64,000 bases of DNA from Neurospora intermedia (taxonomy: Eukaryota; Ascomycota; Sordariomycetes; Sordariales; Sordariaceae), in NCBI GenBank assembly GCA_037102815.1, contig BTPP01000002.1, positions 5,828,001 to 5,892,000 on the forward strand. Reading direction: 5' to 3'. Numbering within the stretch: position 1 is the stretch's first letter; each line of letters starts with the position of its first letter. This document shows positions 1 through 10,900 of the stretch, in pieces. The notes below the pieces were generated by a model. It searched no databases, was not told where the DNA came from, and worked only from the letters and a program-made list of their open reading frames with translations. The translations under genes were made by a program, and so were the position numbers.

Positions 1-337
1 CCGCCCGTCTTTCCCGTCTCCAGTCTTCCTTCCCCTCTCACCCGACAGGCACACTCCAATGCCACTTTGGGTCACCGCAACACCACCACCACGACTGCCT
101 CAGAGCCGCCCACCACCACCACTTTGGACCTTACGATGTGATCCAAAAGCCACTACGAATCGTACACACCATACTACTACCACCCAACCCGAAGCTCTCC
201 TCTGCTCGATAGTACCATAACCACCCACCGTTCCGATTTGAAAGTCTACGCGACAACCAGAAGCTCCTCCAACTGATTCAGTCAGTCGACTCTTCGATCC
301 GTTTCTCGTCCGTAAACAAAAAAACCTGTAGTACGCC
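1..337. other. 5' flank of the SAP30-like gene
   Basis: No coding signal is visible. The stretch is pyrimidine- and CAC-rich (CAC/ACC runs near 79-123 and 163-184), as is usual for upstream and 5' UTR sequence of filamentous fungi. It leads to the ATG at 338. Confidence 0.5.
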
Positions 338-1126
338 ATGGCACCACCAAGGAAGAACCAAAACCACGACGACAAGCAAGACACTCCCCACGAGGGAGGA
401 GGAGGAGGAGGTAGTGGAGGAGCAGGAGGAGGAGGAGGAGGAGGAACAGGAAAGAAGAATGGCCATACCGGAGGCACCAAGATGCGACGAGGCGCAAGTT
501 CTACGGGCTCGAGTTTGCGTGAAGTGACCAACGCCGCCGCCGTTCTTGCCGCCGGTCCTACTTCGCACCCGCATCCTACGACGACGACGACGACGACCAC
601 CACCACCACCACCACGACAATAACACAATCGGAGACAAGCAACTCGGGAGGTGTACGTTGACTTTTCCTTTCCACCTCCAACCCTAGACCAGTCACCATA
701 CCCAATCCCCCACCCCAAAAAGCAATTGACTCCCCCCCCCCTCCCATTGACCGTCCCCAAACTAACCCACCCCTTCCACAACAGCTCCAATGGCCCGCCT
801 TCGAGCGCGAAGTCCTCCACGCCTACCGCCGCGCCTACCGCCTACAAACCCCCACCGCCTACGCCAACCCCGTCCACCAATGGGTCCTCACCCAACCAGG
901 CAGCGTCGGTCTATACTCGCCCACCATCGCGCGACGGAGGGAGTACCGCAGGCAAAGCAAGGACCAGCTGACCAGCACGGTGCGCAAGCACTTTAATGGG
1001 CTGGGCGTTCAGGAGAACGATATCATTGTGGACTTTTTGCACAAGATCCGCACTACTTCGCAGGGGGTGCCGAAGAAGAAGGTGGTTAAGCCAAGGGAGT
1101 ACATTACGTTGCCGGTGGAGGAGTGA
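338..1126 (+). CDS. sap30: SAP30-like Sin3-binding subunit of a histone deacetylase complex
   Basis: The two exons are 338-652 and 785-1126, giving 218 residues. The intron has a GTACGT donor and an ACAG acceptor, and phase 0 is kept. Exon 1 encodes a low-complexity head with a long Gly-rich run (about residues 20-37) and about 14 consecutive Thr (near residues 82-95). Exon 2 encodes the conserved domain, starting LQWPAFEREVLHAYRRAY and continuing through RKHFNGLGVQENDIIVDFLHKIR-type sequence. I recognise this as the SAP30 Sin3-binding domain. Family members bridge Sin3 to the Rpd3 histone deacetylase in a nuclear co-repressor complex. The ATG at 338 sits in a good context (gccATGg). The gene converges on the chitin synthase. 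The domain call is firm. Whether this is the only Sap30 of the genome cannot be told here. Confidence 0.85.
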
Positions 1127-2115
1127 ATATATGAAGTGAATGGTTGGATGGATGGATGAATTGAGAGATAGATATGGTGCGGGAGGGTCTGAGTTAAAGG
1201 AGGGAGGTACGGAAGCATCACAATTAGCTAGGTAGGTAGCTAAGTAGCTAGCTATCGGTTGCACGGTGTTGTGAAAGTCCGTCAATATCTTACTCTTTTT
1301 TTTTTTTTTTTTTCCTTTTGTGGTTATTGACGTTGCTACTGTTTCCCATATGATAGCACCCAGACTCCAAAGTGAAGAAGAGACTATAACAGTGCTAGGT
1401 GATCAGAAAATAATGGCGTCTTCGAGGTACAATGAAAAGTTTATATACGTATATCAACTCTGTTTCTCAAGTTCAACAAAAGTATAATACGTGAAAGACG
1501 GAACCAGCTACAATAGGACAAGCAAGCAAGGGAGATAACCTACGCCCAACTTCATCGTCATCTATCTCCCCAACTCAATATCTCTATGTAACCAGCACAT
1601 TATCATCTGTATCTGTACCATTCCACTGGAGCATGACCATAGTAAGGACACAAGTAACCAAACATCGACACTTGCGTGTATCAAACCATACCAAACCGTT
1701 AGTGGTGGTATCACTCATTGGTATCCTAGCTATCCAGCCCTAAAACCAAATCCCAAACAAACAATCCATACAATAATGTGGTATCATCAACTCGGTGAAA
1801 AAAAAAAAAAAAAAATCAGTAATATATCCATCAAAAGGCCGCCGCCAGCCTTTAGCCCTTAGCCCTTGACCCTTATTCCCAAATAATCCCTATCCGTAAG
1901 GTAGGTAAGTAAGTAAAAGAAGAATCTCGTAACGTCGTGAGATGTCGTCGTAAGAAAAAGTAGGGGAAGAAGCATAAAAAAAGAAGAAGAAACGAACTCG
2001 CTCGCTCGCTTGCTTGCTGCTCGCTGCCTGCCTGGCCATAGCCTCATCACGGCAGCAGGCATGAAAATCAAAATCATGAAAACAGAATCGAATCGATCCC
2101 AAACAAGACATCAAA
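1127..2115. other. Convergent 3' intergenic region
   Basis: This lies between two convergent stop codons. It holds a T18 tract (1296-1313), an A18 tract (1798-1815) and short CTCG/CTTG repeats near 1995-2035. It is most likely 3' UTRs of both genes. I see no gene in it. Confidence 0.6.
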
Positions 2116-5100
2116 TCACCGCCTCGCCAACCCCCTCGCCCGATCCCCCAACCCCTCAAACTTTCCCTTCACATCCGCATCCCCCCACTTCTCCTTAATC
2201 CACCTAAACCCCTTCATATTCAACCTCAGCCTGACCCTGCCCTCCACCAGGGCACTCACCAAATTAATCGCCGCAAACGTCGTCGACCCCAGCGCTCTAA
2301 ACAGCGCCAACGCCGCCACCGCCCACAGGATAAACCTTAAGTAAAAATTATCCCCAATCTCCGAATCGCCATACGCCTCCGAGACCGCCATGGCCAGCGT
2401 CGCGTTGGCCACCATCCACGACACCACCATGTACGTGCGCACCGACTTGTAGTAATCCTGCTGCAGCTGGTCCTCGGACACGGGAACGGCGGGGACCATG
2501 ACGCGATCGCGCAGATTACGTAGACATTCGTCGTATCCCGAATCGATGTCGAGTTGGTCCGAAGGCATTTCCAGTTCGACGGTGCTGCCCTTGCCAATGG
2601 CGCCTCCGAGGTCGGTACGCATCACGTTGTCGCCTTTGGTGCCCCATGTCACGTCGTGCGTGTTGCAAAAGGCGTAAATCTGGAGGGTGCAGATGTAGGA
2701 AGGTAGCAGGACAAAGTACTGGATGGCAGAGGTGAACATGTGCCAGGGGTCGAGGTAGAGAAAGGACATGACGAAGTAGAGCCCGAGGGTACTAGCCACG
2801 GAGACGATCAGATTAGTGAAGACGTTGTTGCCGAGTTCGAGGTCGGGCTTGTTGTCGGAGGGTTTGATTTGTCGCACGACGATGAAGATGGTGGCAAAGG
2901 TGGTGTACACCATGATGACGGCGTAGATGATCATGGATGCGAGATACATCCTTTTGGCGCCCTGCGGACGGTTGCCGAGAGACAAGATGAATTGTGTGCA
3001 GATGAGCAGGACGCAGACGTAGCGGAGGATGTTGAAGATGATGCGCGCGACGTGGCCGTCCGAGTTGAAAGGGTCGACGTGGGGATCGGCGAGACCGCCG
3101 GCGATAAAGTAGAAGGCGAGGTAGAAGTTGGCCAGGGAGAAGTAGGTGAAGAGGAGTTGCAGGAGGTGGTAGAGGAATTCGACATGGAGAAGGGCTTTGC
3201 GCATGAAGGTGTGGTCGGTTTTCCAGATTTGTCGAAAGTGGACGAGGGAGTAGACGGCGGCGAAGAAGGCACCGTTGAGCCAACGCCGACGTTGCGAGAC
3301 GAATTCCGGGACAGTGTCTATTACCACTCGTTAGAATAATTCATCACACAGAAAAAAAAGGGGGCAACTCACCAGGCACATCCGTCTCACCCGTACACCC
3401 CTTCACATACTTCAACACCCACCTCTCACCCCTTTTGGCCACCAACTCCCAACACAGAATTCGGTCCTCGGCCAAATACATGTTCGCCGTAAACACATCC
3501 GCGTGCTGCCCATGGAGCGTCTCGCCCTTGAAATACTGACTCAACGGCCCATGGCCCGTCTCATCGTTCTGGAGCGCATGGTACCGATACGCCGACAAGG
3601 CGCCCGGCAACACCGTGATATAACCAAACACCGACTCCAACGGTTTATCCAGAATATTGCTCATCTTGTACTCAAAGTTCTGACTAGCCACCAGAGGGTT
3701 GAGCAAATTCCCGCCAAACCGCCCCTTCATCGCTTTGATTTCCCCGCAGGCGCCCGCCACGTTGGAATCCGTGTCGAAGGCTTTCCAGAGGTGATAGAGA
3801 CTTGTGCCGCCGGGGCGGGTTCCGACGTCCAAAAGGATACACACATTCGGGTTCAAGGCTTTGCCGAAGGCGTTGAAGAACCACCTGTGAGAGTTGAGCT
3901 TCTTTTGGTTCTTCTCCTTCAAGCAGAAAATCATCTGGCAGGGCACGATGCCCTTCTCGGCGCCCTTGAACTTGAGGTCGCTGTCCAGAGACACTTGTGT
4001 CGTGTACTCGTAAACGTGTGCCTGCACCGCCTTCTGGTTGACAAAGTTCTTGGCAATGCCGTGCTGGTAAACGCCCATAGCCGCGAGGGCGTCCAAGGTC
4101 CGGGGGTGAATGATCTCTCGTCCATCCGAAACCACACAGACCACAATCTTCTGCCACCCATCCGCTCCCCACGTCCTACTCTTGTTTCGGGAACAAAAAT
4201 GCGAGATATTCTTCATGACTGCGTGCATAGTCCGTGTGAATCCGAACTCGTCCTCGTTGTACATGGTCACGCAAATGAACAGCTCCGTCTCCCTGGCAGT
4301 ACGACCGATATTCTGGCGCAACTTGTAACCCCTGGCAACAAAGTCATCAGGGTCACAAGTAACGGCCGTGTACCGCATGTGCGTAAACTCCACCTCGTCC
4401 CTCCTGGGCAAAAACGAATACAATATAGTCGGAATCTTGCACTCGAGGACGAGTTCGCCGTTGATGAGCTGGACTTCCTTCCTGGACATTTGTGGTGGTC
4501 GCACGCCGCGCCGCTCGTGCTTGCCTTCCTCGGGAATGGGACCGTAATGCTCGAACTTGTCGACGCCTGAAGCGCTGGTGCCCGTGTTGGAGGAATAAGT
4601 GGTGCTCACATCGTCTTCGTCGTCGTACCGAGAACGTGCGTGGGTGCCGTGGGGATCTTCGCTGAGGGTGATCTGGGATGACCGAAATCCGTATGCGTCG
4701 TTGAGGTGGCGCGTTTCGCTGAGATCGGTTTCGGGGCCAAAGATATCTGTACGATCGTCGTCCGGTCCCATGCTAACTGTCACGTCATCCGCATAACCTC
4801 CTGCGCCGTGGTACCGTGGATAATGGCTCGTTGCGCGACTTGGGCTATTATAGTGTAAAGGTGCTGGTGCCGAGGGAAGCGGTCGCCTCGCATTTCCGTA
4901 GCTTGATCCGGGTGTCCCTGGCCTGGCATGACCATCAATTTCTGAAGGCTCGTACCGTCCTTGTGGTGGAACTCGATAACCGGTTGCTGATTCTGGACTC
5001 CATGGTCTCCCGTGTCCCGAAACCATGCTCTCGGTGCCCATGTAGGAAGAAACGTATGATCCGCCGTCGGGTGGTGGGATGCGTGGAGGGTCCATGTATG

Positions 5101-6259
5101 ATGATCGTTCGTCGATGGAGGGTTCGTACATGTGTCGTCGATCGCTAATCGAGGGTTCGTATGTTCGGGTATCTAGTGATGGTTCGTAGGTGCGGGCGTC
5201 GATCGAAGGCTCATAAGCTTGTCGTAACCGGCTGCTGTGATTAGGAATGATATGTGAGCGTGCTGCTTCTGAGTTTCGCCTTTTCGGTGATCCAAAGTGA
5301 ACCGAGGGTGGTGGTGTAAGTGATCTTGTAGAGTCCTTTTCTTCGGTAATGTTGCTGAGCCGCTGCTTGCTTCTCTGCTTCTTCTTGCGCGCCTCCCGAA
5401 GCGACGCTCGTCGCGGGGATGTTCCCTCTGGAATTGTGGGCAAGGTAAGAGTAGGTGGAGGCGCAGACAGCTTGAGAGGTTTCACTTGAGCCAGCCTCTT
5501 TCTCTTGTGCAACTTTCCTCCTTCCCGTAGCTGAGATTCTCCTTGTTGCTGTGGCTGCGCTTTCGCTTGTTGTTGTTGCTGTCGCTGCTGCTGTCGCATA
5601 AGGAATTGCTCTTGCTCTTCGGGTCGAAAGGGACTGTATGGTGGAGGATAGTGAGGTAGGTGGGCGTATTGCTGTTGAGGGTCTTCGCTTCCCAGGATCT
5701 CTGGCGCGCCAGCAAACGTCACGGCCTTTCCCATGTCGGAGTCGTCTTCTTCGGTGGTGGCCTCGTGCTCTTTTTGGTTTGATGGAGTCGGGGGCGTCTC
5801 CAGGTCCGTCTTCTCTCTTTGATGTTCCTGATTCTCTGGTTCCATGTTGGGCACTGACCGGGACAGGGAAGGAGAAGGGGCAGAGGGGGTGTTGACCACG
5901 ACGGCTTCGTCATGGCCTTGTTTTGTTTTGGGACTGGTGTTGGAATGGAAGGGAGGGCTCTGTGTTCGGGTATGTGTCTGGGTTGTTGAGGCATTGGTAT
6001 GGAGGGGTTGTGAAAGGAGGGGCATGACATACGGCCTGATATTATCGCTATGTGAACTCTGGCTGGTGATTTCGGAAACTGAGATGTACGAGCTGTTGTC
6101 GAGGTTGGTCAACAGGCGGACGCCCTGACCAGCTGGAGTCGCATCGGCATCGGGGTCGTCGCCTTCGTCGTATTGGGGGAGCATGTACTGAGGGCCTGGC
6201 GGACCGCTGCCGCTGCCGCTGCCGAAGCCGCCGCCGGTGCTGTGACCGTACCCGGCCAT
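2116..6259 (-). CDS. chs-2: Chitin synthase, class I/II type, with a long disordered N-terminus
   Basis: The exons are 6259-3373 and 3317-2116, joined by a 55-nt intron (GTGAGT donor, ATAG acceptor), giving 1362 residues. The first 600 or so residues are disordered: a Gln-rich stretch near 222-240, basic KR-rich patches, and four tandem YEPS-type repeats near 346-385. The catalytic part starts with [14 protein letters not shown] and contains [11 protein letters not shown], the EDR motif (931-933) and QRRRW (971-975), the hallmarks of processive GT2 chitin synthases. The C-terminus carries about seven hydrophobic segments. The enzyme polymerises UDP-GlcNAc into chitin at the plasma membrane. 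The core ends GETDVP-DTVPEF across the intron, which fixes the splice. The chs-2 symbol rests on family type plus my recollection of the Neurospora gene order. chs-3 (class I) is the alternative. Confidence 0.9.
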
Positions 6260-7971
6260 AATATCGGATGGTGTGTGTGAAAGTGAAACTTGTCGCGACT
6301 TTTCCTGTCCTGGCTCTCAATTCGATGGAATAGTATAATGGACCTGACTTGTGGGTGTAGTATGTAGGCAGACAGCCACTATGTCACTGACGCGGCCCCT
6401 CTCCGGTCGTTCGGCTGGTGGATTGAGATTTGCTGATAGGGTAAGGACCCGATTCACTGACAGATCTGACAGACTGACGTGACTGAATAGCAATGCGGCG
6501 GGTCAAGTGACAGACAGTAAAGGCGTTGTTGTTTGGATAGAAAAAGTCGAATGGATGTCGACTACCTACTGCGCGTCAGTTAGCATGAACTAGATCATCT
6601 AGATCGCAATTGCCGGGTCGGGTCGGGTCACCACCGTCCAGGTCCTCCACTGAGGTGTGAGAGATGGAGATGTGGAAACGGGGGTTCATGTTACCTCTAT
6701 CGTGGGGCTGCCTACTTTACTAACGGTGAAAGTTCAAGGGGGATCAATTCGTTTGTTCCCGTCGTCGTCCTTTTTTCTTCTTTTAGTTGAAATGCGGTGA
6801 AATGAAATCTAGTCGTTGTCTGTCGTTCCCCGTTGTTCCTTGCGCAATCCCCGTCCCTCCCCCATGAACCAGAAAAAGAGACGGCGTGCGGAGGGAGCTC
6901 CCGCAATTGGGTGGCTGGGCTGACTATCCCCCCGTCCTTGTCGAAGCTGGAGAAGCGGCGCCAGCAGAAGGAGGTCGGTCGGTCGGGCTGCGCAGGCGGA
7001 GGATACCCTACCTATGCCTGTCAATGGCTACAGTACAGTGGTAGTGAGGCCGGATAAATGCAACCGCTATTGGCTACCAATGATTTCGGCCAGTGGGGAC
7101 CAAGACCGCAGATGCTTGGTGATGCGCAGCTTGTTGTGCTTGTGACAGCTTTTGTATGTAGGTAGTTGAAGATTCAAAGACATACTATCGAATATGGTTT
7201 GAGTGGCAGGTCTCATCGGTATCATCTGGATCAAATCAGATCACCTCCCTCGCTCTGTTCAGATGGTACTGTGGCTTGTCGATTCCAGGTTCTCCATCTC
7301 GTACTGGCTGTCCATCCTTCATCGGTCACCGGGCAACCAACCACAACACAACCCTCATCAACAGGGCGACTGCCCCCCCTCTCTTTTCCGTACAGCCTAT
7401 TGGCTATAAAATTAGTAGCTTTGCTGTTCAGGAACTTCAAGTTCAGGAACGCTTGCTTGGCGATGGTAACGTTAAGGTTTGTTCGGTCTCGTCCCCGCTT
7501 CCTGTGAACACTTCATCACTTCTCTCTCGCCCTGCTTCTGCGTCTGGTCTCGAACGCGCGTCTTGAAATGCATGCACGTGTACACATACGCATCAAACAT
7601 GAGCATAAGCAAGCAAGCAAGTAAGCAACTGCCATGTGCCATCCCAACTCTTTCGAACGGGCCCTGGCATACATGTAGCACGCGTGACGTCAAAGTAAAC
7701 AAAACATGCAACCCCGAATGACCATCAAGTCAACAACCTTTGAGACACAAAAAAGACAATGCATCGAGATATCAAAGAGGTATATACGGAGAGACATGTT
7801 AAAAACAATAAACAAAAACTGCAACCAAGTCATTTTCGACGCCAATGAGAATGCGCTTTGACCCTTGAACCTTGCTCCCCCTGGGTCCCTGACCGCCTTG
7901 AAACCGCACCACAACTGAACCCATTTCAATGCATCTGTTTCTGTGATCGTCAAAATCCTGGTGGAGCTGGT
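6260..7971. other. Upstream region of the chitin synthase gene
   Basis: About 1.7 kb lies between the 3' end of the sulfite reductase gene and the chitin synthase ATG. It contains a (GGGTC) triplet near 6614-6628 and scattered AGGTAGG/CCTACC motifs common in this genome. Reading frames are short and lack protein-like composition. I see no gene. Confidence 0.55.
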
Positions 7972-10900
7972 TTACTCCTCATCACCCTCTTCCTCAGCAA
8001 CCTATACCAAGAAAATCCGGTCAGTGCAAATGTTCAAAGATTTCACGATAAGGACTCAAAAGATTTCACTCACCCCCTCGTGGAAGTTTCTTCCATCAGT
8101 AGTCGCCTTGATGATGCCCGCACGAATGGTCCAGTCACCGAACCTCTCGCCCTCCTCTCTCTCCTTGGCGTACCTCCTAAGGAGACCCTTCATGATCGTC
8201 AAGATCTCCTCCTCCTTGATGCTAGACCTGTACAGCTTGTTGAGGCGCTGACCGTGGTAACCACCGCCAAGGTACATGTTGTAAGCACCGTAGGCCTTGC
8301 CAACAAAGGCCACCTCGGCCAACCAGGGACGAGCGCAGCCGTTGGGGCAACCAGTCATACGCATGACGATGCTGTCCTGCTTGAGACCAACCTCCTCAAG
8401 GACGCCCTCGAGCTTGGTGATGAGAACAGGAAGGTAGCGCTCAGACTCAGCCATGGCAAGACCGCAAGTGGGGAAGGCCACGCAGGCAGACGAGGAGAGG
8501 CGGAGGCCAGAGTGGTGCAGGTTGTCCAGCTTGTACTGGGCAAGGAGCTTCTCGAGCTCAGGCTTGTCCTCGTCGGCGACGTTGGAGAGAATCAAGTGCT
8601 GGTTGGGGGTGAGGCGGAACTCGCCCTTGTGGACCTTGGCGATCTCGCGGAGACCAGTCTTCATCTGGAACTCGGCGGTGTCCTCAATACGGCCGTTCTC
8701 AATGAACATGGTGAAGTGGTTGAGACCGGTCTCGTCCTTGGTCCATCCGAAGGTGTCGACGTTGGAGTCGAAGTGGAAGGCACGAGGCTCCTCAAACTTC
8801 TGGCCCCAGTACTCCTCGACCTTGGCCTTGAACACATCGACGCCCATGTCGTCAATGGTGTACTTCAAACGGGCGTGCTTGCGGTTCTTGCGGTCACCGT
8901 TGTCGCGCTGGACAAGCATGACCTTCTCGCAGGCAAGGTGCACGTCGGCGGCGGTGACGAAGCCGAGCATGCGACCAGTCTGGGGGTAGGTCTTCTTGTT
9001 GTTGTGGGTGGCACCCATACCACCACCGGCGAGCAGGTTGAAACCAGCAAGGCTGCCGTCCTCGTTCTTGATAGCAATGAGACCGATATCGTGGGCGTAG
9101 ACATCGACGTCGTTGTGGGGAGGAATGGCAATGGACACCTTGAACTTGCGGGGAAGGTAGGTAGGGCCATAGAGGGGCTCAAAGTCCTGGACAGCGTTAC
9201 CGCCGACCTGGGTCTTGGCACCATCATCATCGGTCAACCAGATCTCGTGGTAGGCAGTAGTGCTGGGGAGCAGGTGGTCGCTGATGCGCTTCGCGCACGC
9301 ATGAACCGCGCGGTGGTACTTGGAGTGAGCGGGAAGAGGGCTGCACATGACGTTACGGTTGACATCACCGCAAGCGGCAATGGTAGTCATGAGGGCGCGG
9401 TTGATGGCCTGCATGGCGGGCTTGAGCTTGCTCTTGACAACACCGTGGAACTGGAAGGTCTGACGGGTGGTGAGCTTCATGGTCTCGTTGCCGAGCTCGT
9501 TGGCAATGTCGTCCATCTGGACCCACTGCTTAGCGGTAGACACACCACCAGGCAGTCTGCAACGAATCATGAAGGAATAGGCAGGCTCGAGACCCTGGGC
9601 CTTGCGCTCGTCACGGATATCACGGTCATCCTGCATGTAAGTACCGTGGAACTTGGTGAGCTGACAGTCGTCGGGGGAGATGGCGAGAGTGGAAGTGTCG
9701 TTCAAGCCCTGAACGATAGTACCACGGAGGTAGTTGGACTCAATCTTGATGTCCTCGTTGGTCCTCGGGGCAGGCTCCTCGGGAAGGCCATCGACGTTGG
9801 CCACGCCGAGAGCCTCCCAGAGCTTGGGCTCCCACTCGGAGTAACCAGTCTGGAAACCATCGGGGTCCTGGTCATCACCAAGGCCAATGGGAGCCAGAGG
9901 CTTAGCACCAAAGTTGGCAAGGACGCGATCCAAGTCCTTGGCGGGCTTGTTGTAGTAGATCTTGTCCTCCTTGCGGGGCCAGTAGTGGCTGTCACCGAGA
10001 CCGAAGACGGAGTAACGGACGTTGGCGAGGTCAAGGGAGGTGTTGTCCTTGACGGCGTGCCAGAAGGAAAGACCGTTCTGGGGGAACTCACCCTGACCGG
10101 CGGTAGAGGTGATGAAGACAATGTTCTCCTCAGTGGCGAGGTCCTCAACGGGGTAGTCCTCCATGGACATGACAGTAGTCTTGAGACCACGGGCACGGCC
10201 GCGGTTACCCAGACGCTTGGAGAGGGAGATGGCATTGCCGTTGTCGGAAGCGTAGAGAATGGTAAGGGGAGCACCAAACAGGCCTTCCAGCAACTGGTTG
10301 TAAGCATCCTTGGCCTTGCGCTTCTGCTGAGCACGGATCTCGGTGCCAAAGTCCTCAGAAAGAACAGCGCCGAACGAAGGCTCCTTCTTCATGAGCTGAG
10401 TGAGGTGGTTGTCACGGTCAAGGAACTCCTTGAGCTCCTTCTTGATGCGCTCGGAGTCGAGAGAGAAGCTGGGCTCGCCCTTCTTCTCGTTCTCGGGGTT
10501 CCAGCGGTAAAGGGGCCAGTAGCCGATATCGACAGCCTTCTTGGTCTCCTGGAGGACAGTGAGAGCAGAGTCGTGCTCACCGAAGTAGGGGAGGTAAGCA
10601 AGGACAACGGAGGGACCGTTGAACTTGTCAGCCTCATCCATAGCCTGGAGAACCTGAGTGTAGGAGCTGTAGACAGCGGTAGAGGCAACGTAGGCATTGC
10701 CGAAGTTCATGGCATAGAGACCAATGTCCTTCTTGCGGCGGTTGGCATCGGCAGCAGCGCGCTCAGAGTAGGGGGTGGAGTCGATGATGAGCAGGTTGAC
10801 GTTCTTGCCGGAAGCAAGGACGTGGTGGACACCCGAGTTGCCGAGGTCGTAGGACCAGGCATCGGAGCCAACGAGCCAGAGGGACTGCTTGCGGAAGAAC

